From Methylobacterium bullatum (GTDB taxonomy: Bacteria > Pseudomonadota > Alphaproteobacteria > Rhizobiales > Beijerinckiaceae), in assembly GCF_014845095.1 (NCBI RefSeq), contig NZ_NKUG01000126.1, positions 1-57,274 on the forward strand: a stretch of DNA of 57,274 nt. The letters are read 5' to 3'. Below are positions 9,802 to 19,909 of this stretch, piece after piece. The notes beneath the pieces are model-generated. The model did not search any database, was not told where the DNA came from, and saw only the letters and a program-made list of their open reading frames with translations. Made by a program: the position numbers and the translations under genes. Every line of letters starts with the position of its first letter. Position 1 is the stretch's first letter.

Positions 9802-10386
9802 ATGACGGTGTATTTCATCCGCCACGGCCAGACCGACTGGAACGCGGAGGGCCGCCTCCAAGGTCAGCGCGACGTGCCTCTCAACGCCACGGGCCTGGGC
9901 CAGGCCGAAAGCGTGGCCGAACGGCTGAAGGCCGTGGCGGGGGCCAGCCTCGCCGAGGCCGCGTTCGTCGCGAGCCCGCTCACGCGCACGCGACAGACGA
10001 TGGAGGTGCTCCGGGCCAGCCTCGATCTCGCGCCGAAGGCCTATGCCGTCGACACTCGCCTGATGGAGATCAACTTCGGCACCTGGGAGGGTTCGACCTG
10101 GGCCGAGATCCGCCGGCGCGACAGCCGGGGCGCCCTGGCACGCGACCGGGACCGCTGGGGCTATCGTCCGCCGGGCGAGCATGGCGAGAGCTATGCCATG
10201 CTGGTGGACCGGGTCAGGCCGGCGATCGCGGACCTGCAGCGGCCGGCGGTCATCGTCGCCCATGGCGGGGTCGCCCGCGCCATCCTGGTGATCCTCGGCT
10301 ATACCAGCATCCGCGAGGCCCCCCGGATGGGCATCCGCCAGGGCAGCGTCCTCGTCCTCGACCAGTCCCGCTGGCGCTGGGCCTGA
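9802..10386 (+). CDS. Histidine phosphatase family protein
   Basis: A phosphoglycerate-mutase-like phosphohydrolase of 194 residues. It has the catalytic FIRHGQTDWN at residues 4-13, a second conserved arginine in SPLTRTRQTM, the acidic catalytic glutamate in MEINFGTWEG, and the second histidine in VIVAHGGVARAI. The substrate cannot be told from sequence (alpha-ribazole phosphatase, PGM and broad phosphatases look alike). The ATG at 9802 is directly before the RHG strand. Confidence 0.88.
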   Translation: MTVYFIRHGQTDWNAEGRLQGQRDVPLNATGLGQAESVAERLKAVAGASLAEAAFVASPLTRTRQTMEVLRASLDLAPKAYAVDTRLMEINFGTWEGSTWAEIRRRDSRGALARDRDRWGYRPPGEHGESYAMLVDRVRPAIADLQRPAVIVAHGGVARAILVILGYTSIREAPRMGIRQGSVLVLDQSRWRWA

Positions 10387-10540
10387 TCCGCTTTCTCCGC
10401 GAAGACCGGTTCTAGGCGGCTCGGCAAACGTGCTAAGCGGGCGCGACCACAGTGGGGCGCCGCGATTTCGGCACGATCCGGGCGCCTAACCCGGCCAAAA
10501 GGACGGTCTCGCAGCGGCGGGGCCGGCAGCGGAGCATCGG

Positions 10541-13500
10541 ATGAGCAGTCTCGCCGAGACGACCCGGCCTCGGGCGGAGTCGCTTGTGGACAAGGCCGAA
10601 CGGGGCGAGATCGGGTCGCATAGCGGCGCCGGAGCGCCGGAGCGGAAGGCCGTGCTGCGCGGAGAGAGCCGCCCGGACCTCATCCGGGACGAGGTTCTGG
10701 GAGAGATTTTTTCCGACAGCGCCCGCCTGCGCCCCGACCATCCGGCCATCGTGGACGGCGCGAGCCGGGACGCGGCCGGCCGTCATCCGAAGTTCACCTA
10801 TGCGGAGGTCGAGGCCCGCGCGCTCGCCATCGCCCGTGGCCTGAATCATCGCGGCATCGGCCCCGGCGACGTCGTCGGCCTCTGGATGGCGCGCGGCCCC
10901 GACCTGCTGATCGCCCAGATCGGCATCACGATGTCGGGAGCCGCATGGCTCCCCTTCGATGCGGAGGCTCCCGCCGACCGCGTGGCGGTCTGCCTCGACG
11001 ACGCGCAAGCCAAGCTGCTCCTGGTCTCGACCGCCCTCGCGCCCCAGGCGCCCACGGGAACCCCGTCCCTCACGACGGAGGCGCTTCTCGCCGAGGTGCC
11101 GGCGGATGCGCCGCGCCCCGATCCGCGCGGCGCCGGCCTCACCCCCGCGCATCCGGCCTATCTGATCTACACCTCGGGCTCGACGGGATTGCCCAAGGGC
11201 ATCGTCATCAGCCACGCCAATATCTGCCACTTCCTGCGCTCGGGGAACGCCCTCTACGGCATGCGGCCCGACGACGTGGTGTTCCAGGGCGCCTCGGTGG
11301 CGTTCGATCTCTCGATGGAGGAGATCTGGGTTCCCTACCTCGTCGGCGCGACGCTGTTCGTGGCGAGCCCGGCCATGATGGGCGACGTCGAGGCGCTGCC
11401 CGACATCCTCACGCAGAACCGCGTCACCGTCCTCGACACGGTGCCGACGCTGCTCGCCATGCTGTCTCAGACGCTGCCGAGCGTCCGCCTCGTGCTCCTG
11501 GGCGGCGAGGCCCTGCCGGAGCCCCTGGTGGCCCGCTGGGCCACGGCCTCCCGGCAATTGTTCAACACCTACGGGCCGACCGAGGCCACGGTGGTGGCCA
11601 CCGCCGCCGAGATGCGGCCGGGCGAGCCCGTCACCATCGGCGGCCCGATCCCGAACTACTCCGTCTATGTCGCGAGCGAGGGACTGGAACTGCTCGGGCC
11701 CGGCCAGCAGGGCGAGCTCCTCATCGGCGGCCCGGGCGTCGCCAAGGGCTATCTCCAGCGTCCGGAACTGAGCGCGGAGAAATTCGTCGCCAACCCGTTC
11801 GCCTCCGATGGGACCGATCCGGTTCTCTACCGCTCGGGCGACGCGGTCTCCCTCGATGCGCAGGGGCGGATCCTCTTTCACGGCCGCATCGACGACCAGG
11901 TGAAGATCCGCGGCTTCCGAGTGGAGCTCGGCGAGATCGAATCCCGCATCCAGGCGCAGGCCGGCATCAATCAGGCGGCGGTGGTCCTGCGCCAGGACGA
12001 CGGTGTCGACCGGCTCGTCGCCTTCCTGATTCCGGAACGGGGAACGGAGTTCGACAAGGCCGCCCTGCGCCACACCCTCGCCGAGCAGATGCCGCCCTAC
12101 ATGGTGCCGGGGCATTTCGAGGTGGTGGAGGTGCTGCCCCGCCTCACCTCCGGCAAGGTCGACCGCAAGGCCCTGCGCATCGCGACCCTCACGGTCGCCG
12201 ACCTGTCGGGCGAGCAGGAACTGCCCGACAACGAGACCGAGGCGGCGATGCTGGCCGCAGCCAAGCAGGTGTTCGGCAACCAGCCGATCCCGTTCGAGGC
12301 CGACTTCTTCACCGATCTCGGCGGACACTCGCTTCTGGCCGCCCGCTTCGTCGGCGCGGTGCGCGAGGCGCCCGCGCTGGCCGCCATCACCCTGCAGGAC
12401 GTCTATACCCGGCGCACCCTCCGGGCCATGTCCGAGGCGCTGATCGAGCGCACCGGCGGCGTCGGCACGCAGATGGCGGTGCGCGACCTCGGATTCGTAG
12501 CGCCGCCGCTCCTCCGCCGCGTCCTCTGCGGAACCGCGCAGGCCCTCGCCCTGCCTTTCGTCATCGCGCTGGCCACCTCGCAATGGCTCGGCATCTTCGT
12601 CACCTACCTGCTGCTCACCGGCGGCTCGCTCGGCTTCTTCGGCGAGATGGCGGTGCTGCTCCTCGTCTATATCGGCATCAACGCCGTCACCGCCTCCATC
12701 GCGGTGGCCGCCAAATGGCTGATCCTAGGGCGCACCAAGCCCGGCCGTTACCCGCTCTGGGGCGTCTACTATTATCGCTGGTGGCTGACGCAGCGGTTGA
12801 CCCCGCTCGTCCACGTGAAATGGCTCCAGGGCTCGCCCGCCATCGCCATCTACCTGCGCCTGCTGGGCGCGAAGATCGGCGCGGACGCCCTCATCTCGGA
12901 CATCGAGGTCGGCGCGCCCGACCTCCTCACCGTCGGGGAAGGAGCCTCGCTCGGCGGCCGCCTCGTCATCGCCAATGCCGAGGTGGTGGGCAACGAACTC
13001 GTCATCGGCCCCGTCAGCATCGGCGCGGACGTGGCCATCGGCACCTCCTGCGTCATCGGCCCCGAGACGACCATCGGCGATTTCGCAGAGATCGCCGATC
13101 TGACGACGATTCCCACCGGCACGGTGGTGGGACGCGCCGAGCAATGGGACGGCTCGCCCGGCCGCAAGGTCGGCATGGCCGACCCCGCAGACCTACCCGA
13201 GGCCGCCCAGGCCTCGCCCCGTAGGCGCGCCGGGTTCCTGGCCGTCTACGCCTTCCTGCTCGCCGCGATCCCGGCCGTCGGCCTGCTGCCGATCTTCCCG
13301 GCCTTCTACATCTTCGACCAGCTCAGCGACTCGCTCAGCGACATCACCGACATCGACTACCACTGGTACCTGCCGCTGCTGACCTGGCCCACCGCCATGC
13401 TGATGACGGCGGGCACGGTGCTCCTCATCGCGGGCATCCGCTGGCTCGTCCTGCCGCGGGTCTCGTCGGGCACCTACTCGATCCATAGCGGCTTCTACCT

Positions 13501-14656
13501 GCGCAAATGGGCGGTGGCGCTCGCCGCCGAGGTGACGCTGGAGACGCTCTCCTCGCTCTTCGCCACGGTCTATATGCGGGCCTGGTACCGGCTGATGGGC
13601 GCGCGGATGGGGCAGGGGGCGGAGATCTCCACCAACCTCGCCGGGCGCTACGATCTGGCGGATGTCGGCGCGCGCAACTTCATCGCAGACGAGGTGGTGT
13701 TCGGCGAGGAGGAGATCCGCCGGGGCTGGATGCACATGCATCCCGTGAGCACCGGCGCACGCGTCTTCGTCGGCAACGACGCCGTGGTGCCACCGGGCGC
13801 GGTGATTCCCGACGACATGCTGGTGGGCATCAAGTCGAAGCCGCCCGCCAACGAGTTGATGGCGCCGGGGGATACGTGGTTCGGCTCGCCGCCGATCAAG
13901 CTGCCCTCGCGCCAGAAGGTCGATCTCGGTTCCAACGCTCAGACCTACGAGCCGGGTCTGGGACCGAAGCTGCGGCGTGGCATCTTCGAGGCGTTCTCGA
14001 CCTCGTTCTCGCCAATGCTGTTCATCACGCTGGCGATCTCGGCCATCGATTTCTACTTCTACCCCGCGATCCTCGCCCAGGACTGGACCGGTCTGGCCAT
14101 CAGCTTCGTCGTCGTCAGCGTCGCCATCGCCTTCATCCAGTCCTTCACCGTGATCGGGGTGAAATGGCTGCTGATGGGAGTCTACCAGCCCGGCATGCGG
14201 CCGATGTGGTCGTGGTGGGCCATGCGCACCGAGGCCGTGGCCGTGCTGTACTGGGGCCTGGCCGGCAAGGTGCTGCTGGAGCATCTGGTCGGGACGCCGT
14301 TCCTGCCCTGGATGCTGCGCCTCCTCGGGGTCAAGGTCGGCCGGGGCGTCTGCATGCTCACCACGGACATCACCGAATTCGACTGCGTCACCATCGGCGA
14401 CTATTCGGTGATCAACCGGACTTCGGCGCTCCAGACCCATCTCTACGAGGACCGGATCATGAAGGTCGGCCGGGTGGTGGTGGGCGAGGGCGTGTCCGTG
14501 GGTGCCTTCTCCACCGTCCTCTACGACACCAAGGTCGGCGACTACGCGCGGCTTCGCCCGCTCACCATCGTGATGAAGGGCGAATCGATCCCGAGCCATT
14601 CGGAATGGGAGGGGGCGCCGGCGGTGCCGGTGATTCACAAGGCGGCGGGTGCCTGA
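10541..14656 (+). CDS. Pls/PosA-type membrane non-ribosomal peptide synthetase
   Basis: A 1371-residue single-module synthetase. An adenylation domain (about 45-545) shows A3 TSGSTGLPKG near 210-220, A4 FDLSMEEIW with Asp256, A5 NTYGPTEAT, A7-A8 and A10 SGKVDRKAL. A carrier domain follows, with the phosphopantetheine serine Ser597 in DLGGHSLLAA. There is no canonical condensation (HHxxxDG) or thioesterase domain. Instead about six membrane segments (near 655-735, 900-970 and 1145-1215) flank three soluble left-handed beta-helix acyltransferase-like blocks. This is the layout of epsilon-poly-L-lysine synthetase (Pls) and the TIGR02353 terminal domain. By eye, the ten specificity positions read D-L-E-D-L-G-T-V-V-K; two acidic residues suggest a basic amino-acid substrate (inference). 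Confidence 0.9.
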   Translation: MSSLAETTRPRAESLVDKAERGEIGSHSGAGAPERKAVLRGESRPDLIRDEVLGEIFSDSARLRPDHPAIVDGASRDAAGRHPKFTYAEVEARALAIARGLNHRGIGPGDVVGLWMARGPDLLIAQIGITMSGAAWLPFDAEAPADRVAVCLDDAQAKLLLVSTALAPQAPTGTPSLTTEALLAEVPADAPRPDPRGAGLTPAHPAYLIYTSGSTGLPKGIVISHANICHFLRSGNALYGMRPDDVVFQGASVAFDLSMEEIWVPYLVGATLFVASPAMMGDVEALPDILTQNRVTVLDTVPTLLAMLSQTLPSVRLVLLGGEALPEPLVARWATASRQLFNTYGPTEATVVATAAEMRPGEPVTIGGPIPNYSVYVASEGLELLGPGQQGELLIGGPGVAKGYLQRPELSAEKFVANPFASDGTDPVLYRSGDAVSLDAQGRILFHGRIDDQVKIRGFRVELGEIESRIQAQAGINQAAVVLRQDDGVDRLVAFLIPERGTEFDKAALRHTLAEQMPPYMVPGHFEVVEVLPRLTSGKVDRKALRIATLTVADLSGEQELPDNETEAAMLAAAKQVFGNQPIPFEADFFTDLGGHSLLAARFVGAVREAPALAAITLQDVYTRRTLRAMSEALIERTGGVGTQMAVRDLGFVAPPLLRRVLCGTAQALALPFVIALATSQWLGIFVTYLLLTGGSLGFFGEMAVLLLVYIGINAVTASIAVAAKWLILGRTKPGRYPLWGVYYYRWWLTQRLTPLVHVKWLQGSPAIAIYLRLLGAKIGADALISDIEVGAPDLLTVGEGASLGGRLVIANAEVVGNELVIGPVSIGADVAIGTSCVIGPETTIGDFAEIADLTTIPTGTVVGRAEQWDGSPGRKVGMADPADLPEAAQASPRRRAGFLAVYAFLLAAIPAVGLLPIFPAFYIFDQLSDSLSDITDIDYHWYLPLLTWPTAMLMTAGTVLLIAGIRWLVLPRVSSGTYSIHSGFYLRKWAVALAAEVTLETLSSLFATVYMRAWYRLMGARMGQGAEISTNLAGRYDLADVGARNFIADEVVFGEEEIRRGWMHMHPVSTGARVFVGNDAVVPPGAVIPDDMLVGIKSKPPANELMAPGDTWFGSPPIKLPSRQKVDLGSNAQTYEPGLGPKLRRGIFEAFSTSFSPMLFITLAISAIDFYFYPAILAQDWTGLAISFVVVSVAIAFIQSFTVIGVKWLLMGVYQPGMRPMWSWWAMRTEAVAVLYWGLAGKVLLEHLVGTPFLPWMLRLLGVKVGRGVCMLTTDITEFDCVTIGDYSVINRTSALQTHLYEDRIMKVGRVVVGEGVSVGAFSTVLYDTKVGDYARLRPLTIVMKGESIPSHSEWEGAPAVPVIHKAAGA

Positions 14657-14710
14657 CGCGGGGCCTGCTCTTCCCGTTGGACGGTCCGCAAAAAGCTGTA
14701 GGATGGCGCC

Positions 14711-14923
14711 ATGAACGATATGGCACCCGTTTCACTTCCAAACCCGCAGGGCCTCGTCGGGACGTGGCGGCGGTTCGGCCAGGTCGGTCCCGTCTATGAG
14801 ATCGTCAGCGTGGGCAATGCGCTTGCGGATGGCGAGTGGCTGATGCGGGTTCGCGTGCTGGAGACCGGTGAGGAGATCGATTATCGACTCGCCGACGTGC
14901 TGGACGATCCCAGAGAGCGGTGA
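14711..14923 (+). CDS. DUF5397-like small protein, putative antitoxin
   Basis: A 70-residue acidic protein with the central motif GPVYEIVSVG and a conserved GEEIDYRLADVLDDP end, as in DUF5397 proteins. These are commonly encoded directly upstream of vapD-like genes, as here, where the stop overlaps the vapD start (TGATG). By analogy with VapX/VapD of Haemophilus it is the likely antitoxin. Family assignment is from memory of the motif. Confidence 0.7.
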   Translation: MNDMAPVSLPNPQGLVGTWRRFGQVGPVYEIVSVGNALADGEWLMRVRVLETGEEIDYRLADVLDDPRER

Positions 14924-15201
14924 TGTTCGCTATCGCGTTCGATCTGGCGGTCGCGGAGGCACAGACCCAGCATCCCAAAGGAGTGTCGCAAGCCTATAGC
15001 GACATCCGCACCACCCTCTCCGGGCATGGTTTCGACTGGGTGCAGGGCAGCCTCTACACCAGCAAGGACGAGGATCTGGCCAAGCTGTTCTCGGCCATCA
15101 CGGCTCTGAAGGGGCTGAGCTGGTTCCAGCAATCGGTACGCGACATCAGAGCCTTCCGTGTCGAGCAATGGTCGGATTTCACCGCCTTGATCAAGAGCTA
15201 G
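14923..15201 (+). CDS. vapD: VapD-family endoribonuclease toxin
   Basis: A 92-residue protein matching the VapD layout: MFAIAFDL first beta strand with the conserved aspartate, SQAYSDIR, GFDWVQGSLY, and the C-terminal WFQQSVRDIRAFRVE. VapD is a ferredoxin-fold, Cas2-like dimeric ribonuclease. The ATG at 14923 overlaps the stop of the DUF5397-like gene, so translation is coupled, a typical toxin-antitoxin arrangement with the antitoxin first. A GTG three bases upstream is an alternative start. Confidence 0.85.
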   Translation: MFAIAFDLAVAEAQTQHPKGVSQAYSDIRTTLSGHGFDWVQGSLYTSKDEDLAKLFSAITALKGLSWFQQSVRDIRAFRVEQWSDFTALIKS

Positions 15202-15258
15202 GCAGCGCTCGCGCTATCTCAGCCGATCGCCGGGCATACTTCTTCCCAATCGATGAAA

Positions 15259-15285
15259 GCCGGCGGAGCTTGGCGCTACGCCGGC
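15259..15285. terminator. Hairpin between convergent genes
   Basis: GCCGGCG (15259-15265) pairs with CGCCGGC (15279-15285) across a 13-base loop, preceded by AAA and followed by TTC. It lies between the ends of vapD (plus) and the alpha/beta hydrolase (minus), where a bidirectional terminator is expected. There is no long T tract, so this is tentative. Confidence 0.4.
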
Positions 15286-15331
15286 CTTCGAGGGAGGATC
15301 GCGGACGGCAGATCAATTCCGCTCGCCGGTC

Positions 15332-15988
15332 TCAACCCACCTGATCTTTCGGGCCGAGCCGCTTGTCGAGATAGGTGTCGACCGTCTGGGTCAGCTCGTC
15401 GACCTTGCCGTCGAAGAAGTGGTTGGCGCCCTCGACCACCTGATGCTCGATGATGACGCCCTTCTGCACCTTCACCTTCTCGATGACCGGCATCACCTCG
15501 CGGGCGGGAGCCACGCGGTCCTCGGAGCCGTGCACGAACAGGCCGGAGGACGGGCAGGGGGCCAGGAAGGTGAAATCGTAGCGGTTGGCCATGGCCGCGA
15601 TCGAGATGAAACCCTCGATCTCGGGGCGGCGCATGAGCAGCTGCATGCCGATCCACGAACCGAACGAGACGCCGGCGATCCAGCAGGCCCGCGCCTCGGG
15701 ATTGACCGACTGCACCCAGTCGAGCGCCGAGGCCGCATCGGACAACTCACCCGTGCCATGGTCGAAATTGCCCTGGCTGCGGCCGACGCCGCGGAAATTG
15801 AAACGCAGGGCCGCGAAGCCGCGATTGGCGAAGGTGTAGAAAAGATTGTACACGATCTGATTGTTCATCGTGCCCCCGAACTGGGGGTGCGGATGCAGCA
15901 CGATCGCGATCGGCGCGCCCTTCTTCTTGGGCGCCTGGTAGCGCCCCTCGAGACGGCCGGCGGGTCCGGTGAAGATGACTTCGGGCAT
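15332..15988 (-). CDS. Alpha/beta hydrolase
   Basis: A compact 218-residue alpha/beta hydrolase. It has the oxyanion strand VLHPHPQFGGTMNN, FRGVGRSQG, the nucleophile elbow GVSFGSW with serine, the acid in VHGSEDRVAP, and the catalytic histidine in VEGANHFFDGK. Proteins of this size are often annotated as dienelactone-hydrolase-like or COG2945 esterases; the substrate is unknown. The ATG at 15988 begins the first beta strand and has a usable GAAAGA upstream. It is divergent from the suf region. Confidence 0.85.
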   Translation of the reverse strand: MPEVIFTGPAGRLEGRYQAPKKKGAPIAIVLHPHPQFGGTMNNQIVYNLFYTFANRGFAALRFNFRGVGRSQGNFDHGTGELSDAASALDWVQSVNPEARACWIAGVSFGSWIGMQLLMRRPEIEGFISIAAMANRYDFTFLAPCPSSGLFVHGSEDRVAPAREVMPVIEKVKVQKGVIIEHQVVEGANHFFDGKVDELTQTVDTYLDKRLGPKDQVG

Positions 15989-16084
15989 GGTCTTTCCAAA
16001 ACTCCTGGCGCCGCAGTGCGAGGGCAACCCATCCTTGTCGGCCAACGCGCCTTGACTCGCTGCGCCGCACTCTTAAAAACGCTC

Positions 16085-16118
16085 TTAGAATAATTCTAGG
16101 TTATTAGAATCATTCTAA
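16085..16118. promoter_or_regulatory. Two tandem ICE/Irr-type operators
   Basis: Site 1 reads TTAGAA-taa-TTCTAg (16085-16099) and site 2 reads TTAGAA-tca-TTCTAA (16104-16118), a perfect palindrome. The two start 19 bp apart, about two helical turns. TTAGAA-N3-TTCTAA is the iron-control element reported for the iron/heme-responsive regulator Irr in Rhizobiales. The pair stands 137 bp before the first cysteine desulfurase of the suf run and 97 bp before the divergent hydrolase. The surrounding bases are much more AT-rich than the window. Confidence 0.8.
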
Positions 16119-16254
16119 ACTAGATCGTTTCGAGAGATCTCGGATCGGTCGTCTCCCGAAGCTCGGCGCTTGGCGAAGACGTGTCGTTCCGGCGCCTTAG
16201 CATGATGACGGGGGGCAAAAGCAAGGAAATGTCGGTTCGGACCTTGACCAACGC

Positions 16255-17415
16255 ATGAGTGTTTCGCGCGCCTATCTCGACCACAACGCGACATCGCCGG
16301 TTCGTCCGGAGGTGGCGGCGGCGGTCGCGCGGGCGCTGGAATTGCCGGGCAACCCTTCGTCGATCCATCGCGAGGGCCGGACGGCGAAGGCCGCCCTGGA
16401 AGCGGCACGCGAGCACGTCGCCGCCCTGGTCGGGGCCGGCCGGGGCCGCGTCGTCTTCACCAGCGGCGGCACCGAAGCGGCCAATGCGGTCCTGTCCGGC
16501 GCACTGACCAAGGCCAGACGTCCCGCGCCCACACGCCTCCTGGTGGGCGCCACCGAGCATCCTTGCGTTCTGGCGGGACACCGCTTCGCGCCGGAATCGG
16601 TGGAGGTCGTGCCGGTGCTGCCGTCCGGGCTGATCGACCTCACCGCCTTGGAGCGAGGCTTGGAGCGCGCGCGCGACGAGGCCGTGCTGGTCTCCATCCA
16701 TGCGGCCAACAACGAGACCGGCGTGATCCAGCCCCTCGCCGAGATCGTCGCCTTGGCCAAAGCGCATGGCCGCGCCCTCGTCCATAGCGACGCGGTGCAG
16801 GCGGTGGGGAAAATCCCTCTCGATTGTGCCGGGCTCGGCCTCGATGCCCTCACCCTGTCCGGCCACAAATTCGCCGCGCCGAAGGGCACGGGCGCCATCG
16901 TGCTGGCCGAAGGCGTCACCTTGGAGCAGGCTTTCCTGCGCGGCGGCGGCCAGGAATCTCGCCTGCGCTGCGGTACGGAGAACCTGCCCGGCCTCGTCGG
17001 GCTGGGCGAGGCGGCACGGATCGCCCAGGCGGGCCTCTCGGGGGTCGATGCCGGTCTTCGTGACTCCATGGAAAGCGCTCTTCTTCGGATCGCACCGGAT
17101 GCCGTCATCTTCGGGAGCGGCGCGCCGCGCCTTCCCAACACCCTGTGCTTTTCCGTGCCGGGCCTCGATGCGGCAACCGCGCTGATGGCGCTGGATCTCG
17201 CCGGCATCGCGATCTCGTCCGGATCGGCCTGCTCGTCGGGCAAGGTCGGCCGCTCCACCGTTCTGGCCGCCATGGGCGTGAGCCCCGCGCTGGCTGCGGG
17301 GGCGCTGCGCGTCAGTTTCGGCTGGAACAGCACGGAAAGCGACCGCTCACGCTTCCTCACGGCCTTCGAACGGCACGTGGGAACCCTATATCAACGGCGA
17401 GGGCAGGCGGCCTGA
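16255..17415 (+). CDS. Cysteine desulfurase, NifS/IscS type
   Basis: PLP-dependent removal of sulfur from cysteine for Fe-S cluster assembly. Visible motifs are AYLDHNATSP at the N-terminus, TSGGTEAAN, the PLP lysine in LSGHKFAAPKGTGA, and the catalytic cysteine in SSGSACSSGK. The flexible Cys loop with SSGSAC marks group I (NifS/IscS), unlike the second desulfurase of this cluster. The length is 386 residues. The own ribosome site is weak; the ATG overlaps the stop of a short upstream frame (ATGA at 16255-16258). It heads the suf run behind the ICE sites. Confidence 0.92.
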   Translation: MSVSRAYLDHNATSPVRPEVAAAVARALELPGNPSSIHREGRTAKAALEAAREHVAALVGAGRGRVVFTSGGTEAANAVLSGALTKARRPAPTRLLVGATEHPCVLAGHRFAPESVEVVPVLPSGLIDLTALERGLERARDEAVLVSIHAANNETGVIQPLAEIVALAKAHGRALVHSDAVQAVGKIPLDCAGLGLDALTLSGHKFAAPKGTGAIVLAEGVTLEQAFLRGGGQESRLRCGTENLPGLVGLGEAARIAQAGLSGVDAGLRDSMESALLRIAPDAVIFGSGAPRLPNTLCFSVPGLDAATALMALDLAGIAISSGSACSSGKVGRSTVLAAMGVSPALAAGALRVSFGWNSTESDRSRFLTAFERHVGTLYQRRGQAA

Positions 17416-17489
17416 AGCGCCGCCCACCCAAGCCATCCTCTCGCGAAAACCCCCGGCCCTTGACGCCGGTGTAGGTCAGGAGACGTGCA

Positions 17490-18959
<1,470 letters not shown>

Positions 18960-18972
18960 GCCGGGTTTTTCC

Positions 18973-19024
18973 CTTCTCCCCTCTGCGGGAGAAGGTGGCC
19001 CGCGAAGCGGGCCGGATGAGGGGA
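18973..19024. repeat. Intergenic palindromic repeat inside the suf operon
   Basis: Two hairpins follow one another: CTTCTCCC/GGGAGAAG (18973-18980 with 18987-18994) and GGCCCGC/GCGGGCC (18997-19003 with 19007-19013), ending in GGATGAGGGG. This resembles a dispersed element frequent in alphaproteobacterial intergenic DNA. Related sequence (CTCTCCCCGC...GAGGGG) recurs at 49205-49399 of this window. The rest of the sufB-sufC gap, up to 19155, shows no gene. Confidence 0.75.
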
Positions 19025-19155
19025 GCGCGCGAACCTGAGAGGTCGCCCCCTCCTGCGGGACTTCGTACCGACCCGCCCGCTCCGTAGGCACGCTCCTCTC
19101 CGTGGACGGGGAAGGGTCGCTCCGCGTTTCAAGTTTTAGAACGGACTTTGCTGCA

Positions 19156-19908
19156 ATGATCGAAATCAAGAACCTGACCGTCGCCATCGAGGACAAGCAG
19201 ATCCTCAACGGTCTCAACCTCACCGTGAAGGACGGCGAAGTCGCCGCCATCATGGGCCCCAACGGCTCCGGCAAGTCGACCTTGTCCTACGTCATCGCCG
19301 GCAAGGAGGACTACGAGGTCACCGACGGCGAGATCCTGCTCGACGGCGTGAACATCCTCGAAATGTCGCCCGACGAGCGCGCGGCCTCCGGCGTGTTCCT
19401 GGCATTCCAATACCCGCTGGAGATCCCGGGCGTCGGCACCATGACCTTCCTCAAGGCGACACTGAACGCTCAGCGCCGGGCGCGCGGCGAAGGCGAGCTC
19501 TCCACCCCCGACTTCATCCGCAAGGTGAATGCTGCTGCCGAGAAGCTCGAGATCAACAAGGAGATGCTCAAGCGCGCCCTCAATGTCGGGTTCTCCGGCG
19601 GCGAGAAGAAGCGCATGGAGATCCTGCAGATGGCCCTGCTGGAGCCGAAATTCTGCGTGCTCGACGAGACCGATTCCGGCCTCGACATCGACGCCCTTCG
19701 CATCGTCTCCGGCGGCGTGAATGCGCTCCGCGCACAAGGCCGCTCGTTCCTCGTCATCACCCACTACCAGCGCCTGCTCGACTACATCGTGCCGGACGTG
19801 GTCCACGTGATGTCGCAGGGCCAGATCGTGAAGTCGGGCGACAAGGACCTCGCCAAGGCGCTCGAGGCTTCCGGCTACGCCGAGTACCGCACGAATGAGG
19901 CCGCTTGA
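19156..19908 (+). CDS. sufC: Fe-S assembly ATPase SufC
   Basis: ABC-type ATPase of the SUF scaffold, 250 residues, cytosolic. Walker A is GPNGSGKST, the Q-loop [12 protein letters not shown] is SufC-specific, the signature is FSGGEKKR, Walker B is [16 protein letters not shown], and the switch histidine lies in VITHYQR. The ATG at 19156 starts directly at MIEIKNL; upstream codons in frame come from the intergenic repeat region. The stop is one base from the sufD start. Confidence 0.97.
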   Translation: MIEIKNLTVAIEDKQILNGLNLTVKDGEVAAIMGPNGSGKSTLSYVIAGKEDYEVTDGEILLDGVNILEMSPDERAASGVFLAFQYPLEIPGVGTMTFLKATLNAQRRARGEGELSTPDFIRKVNAAAEKLEINKEMLKRALNVGFSGGEKKRMEILQMALLEPKFCVLDETDSGLDIDALRIVSGGVNALRAQGRSFLVITHYQRLLDYIVPDVVHVMSQGQIVKSGDKDLAKALEASGYAEYRTNEAA

Positions 19909-19909
19909 T

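Noticed and set aside
10433..12583. 716-codon open frame antisense to the peptide synthetase
   Set aside because: It is a GC-bias shadow; the plus-strand frame carries all adenylation and carrier motifs.
10945..13224. 759-codon plus-strand frame within the peptide synthetase
   Set aside because: A second frame over the same gene, Arg/Pro/Gly-rich and without conserved blocks.
15202..16250. Search for an Rrf2/IscR regulator gene ahead of the suf genes
   Set aside because: No winged-helix or cysteine-rich frame is present between vapD and the first desulfurase; control appears to be through the Irr-type sites.
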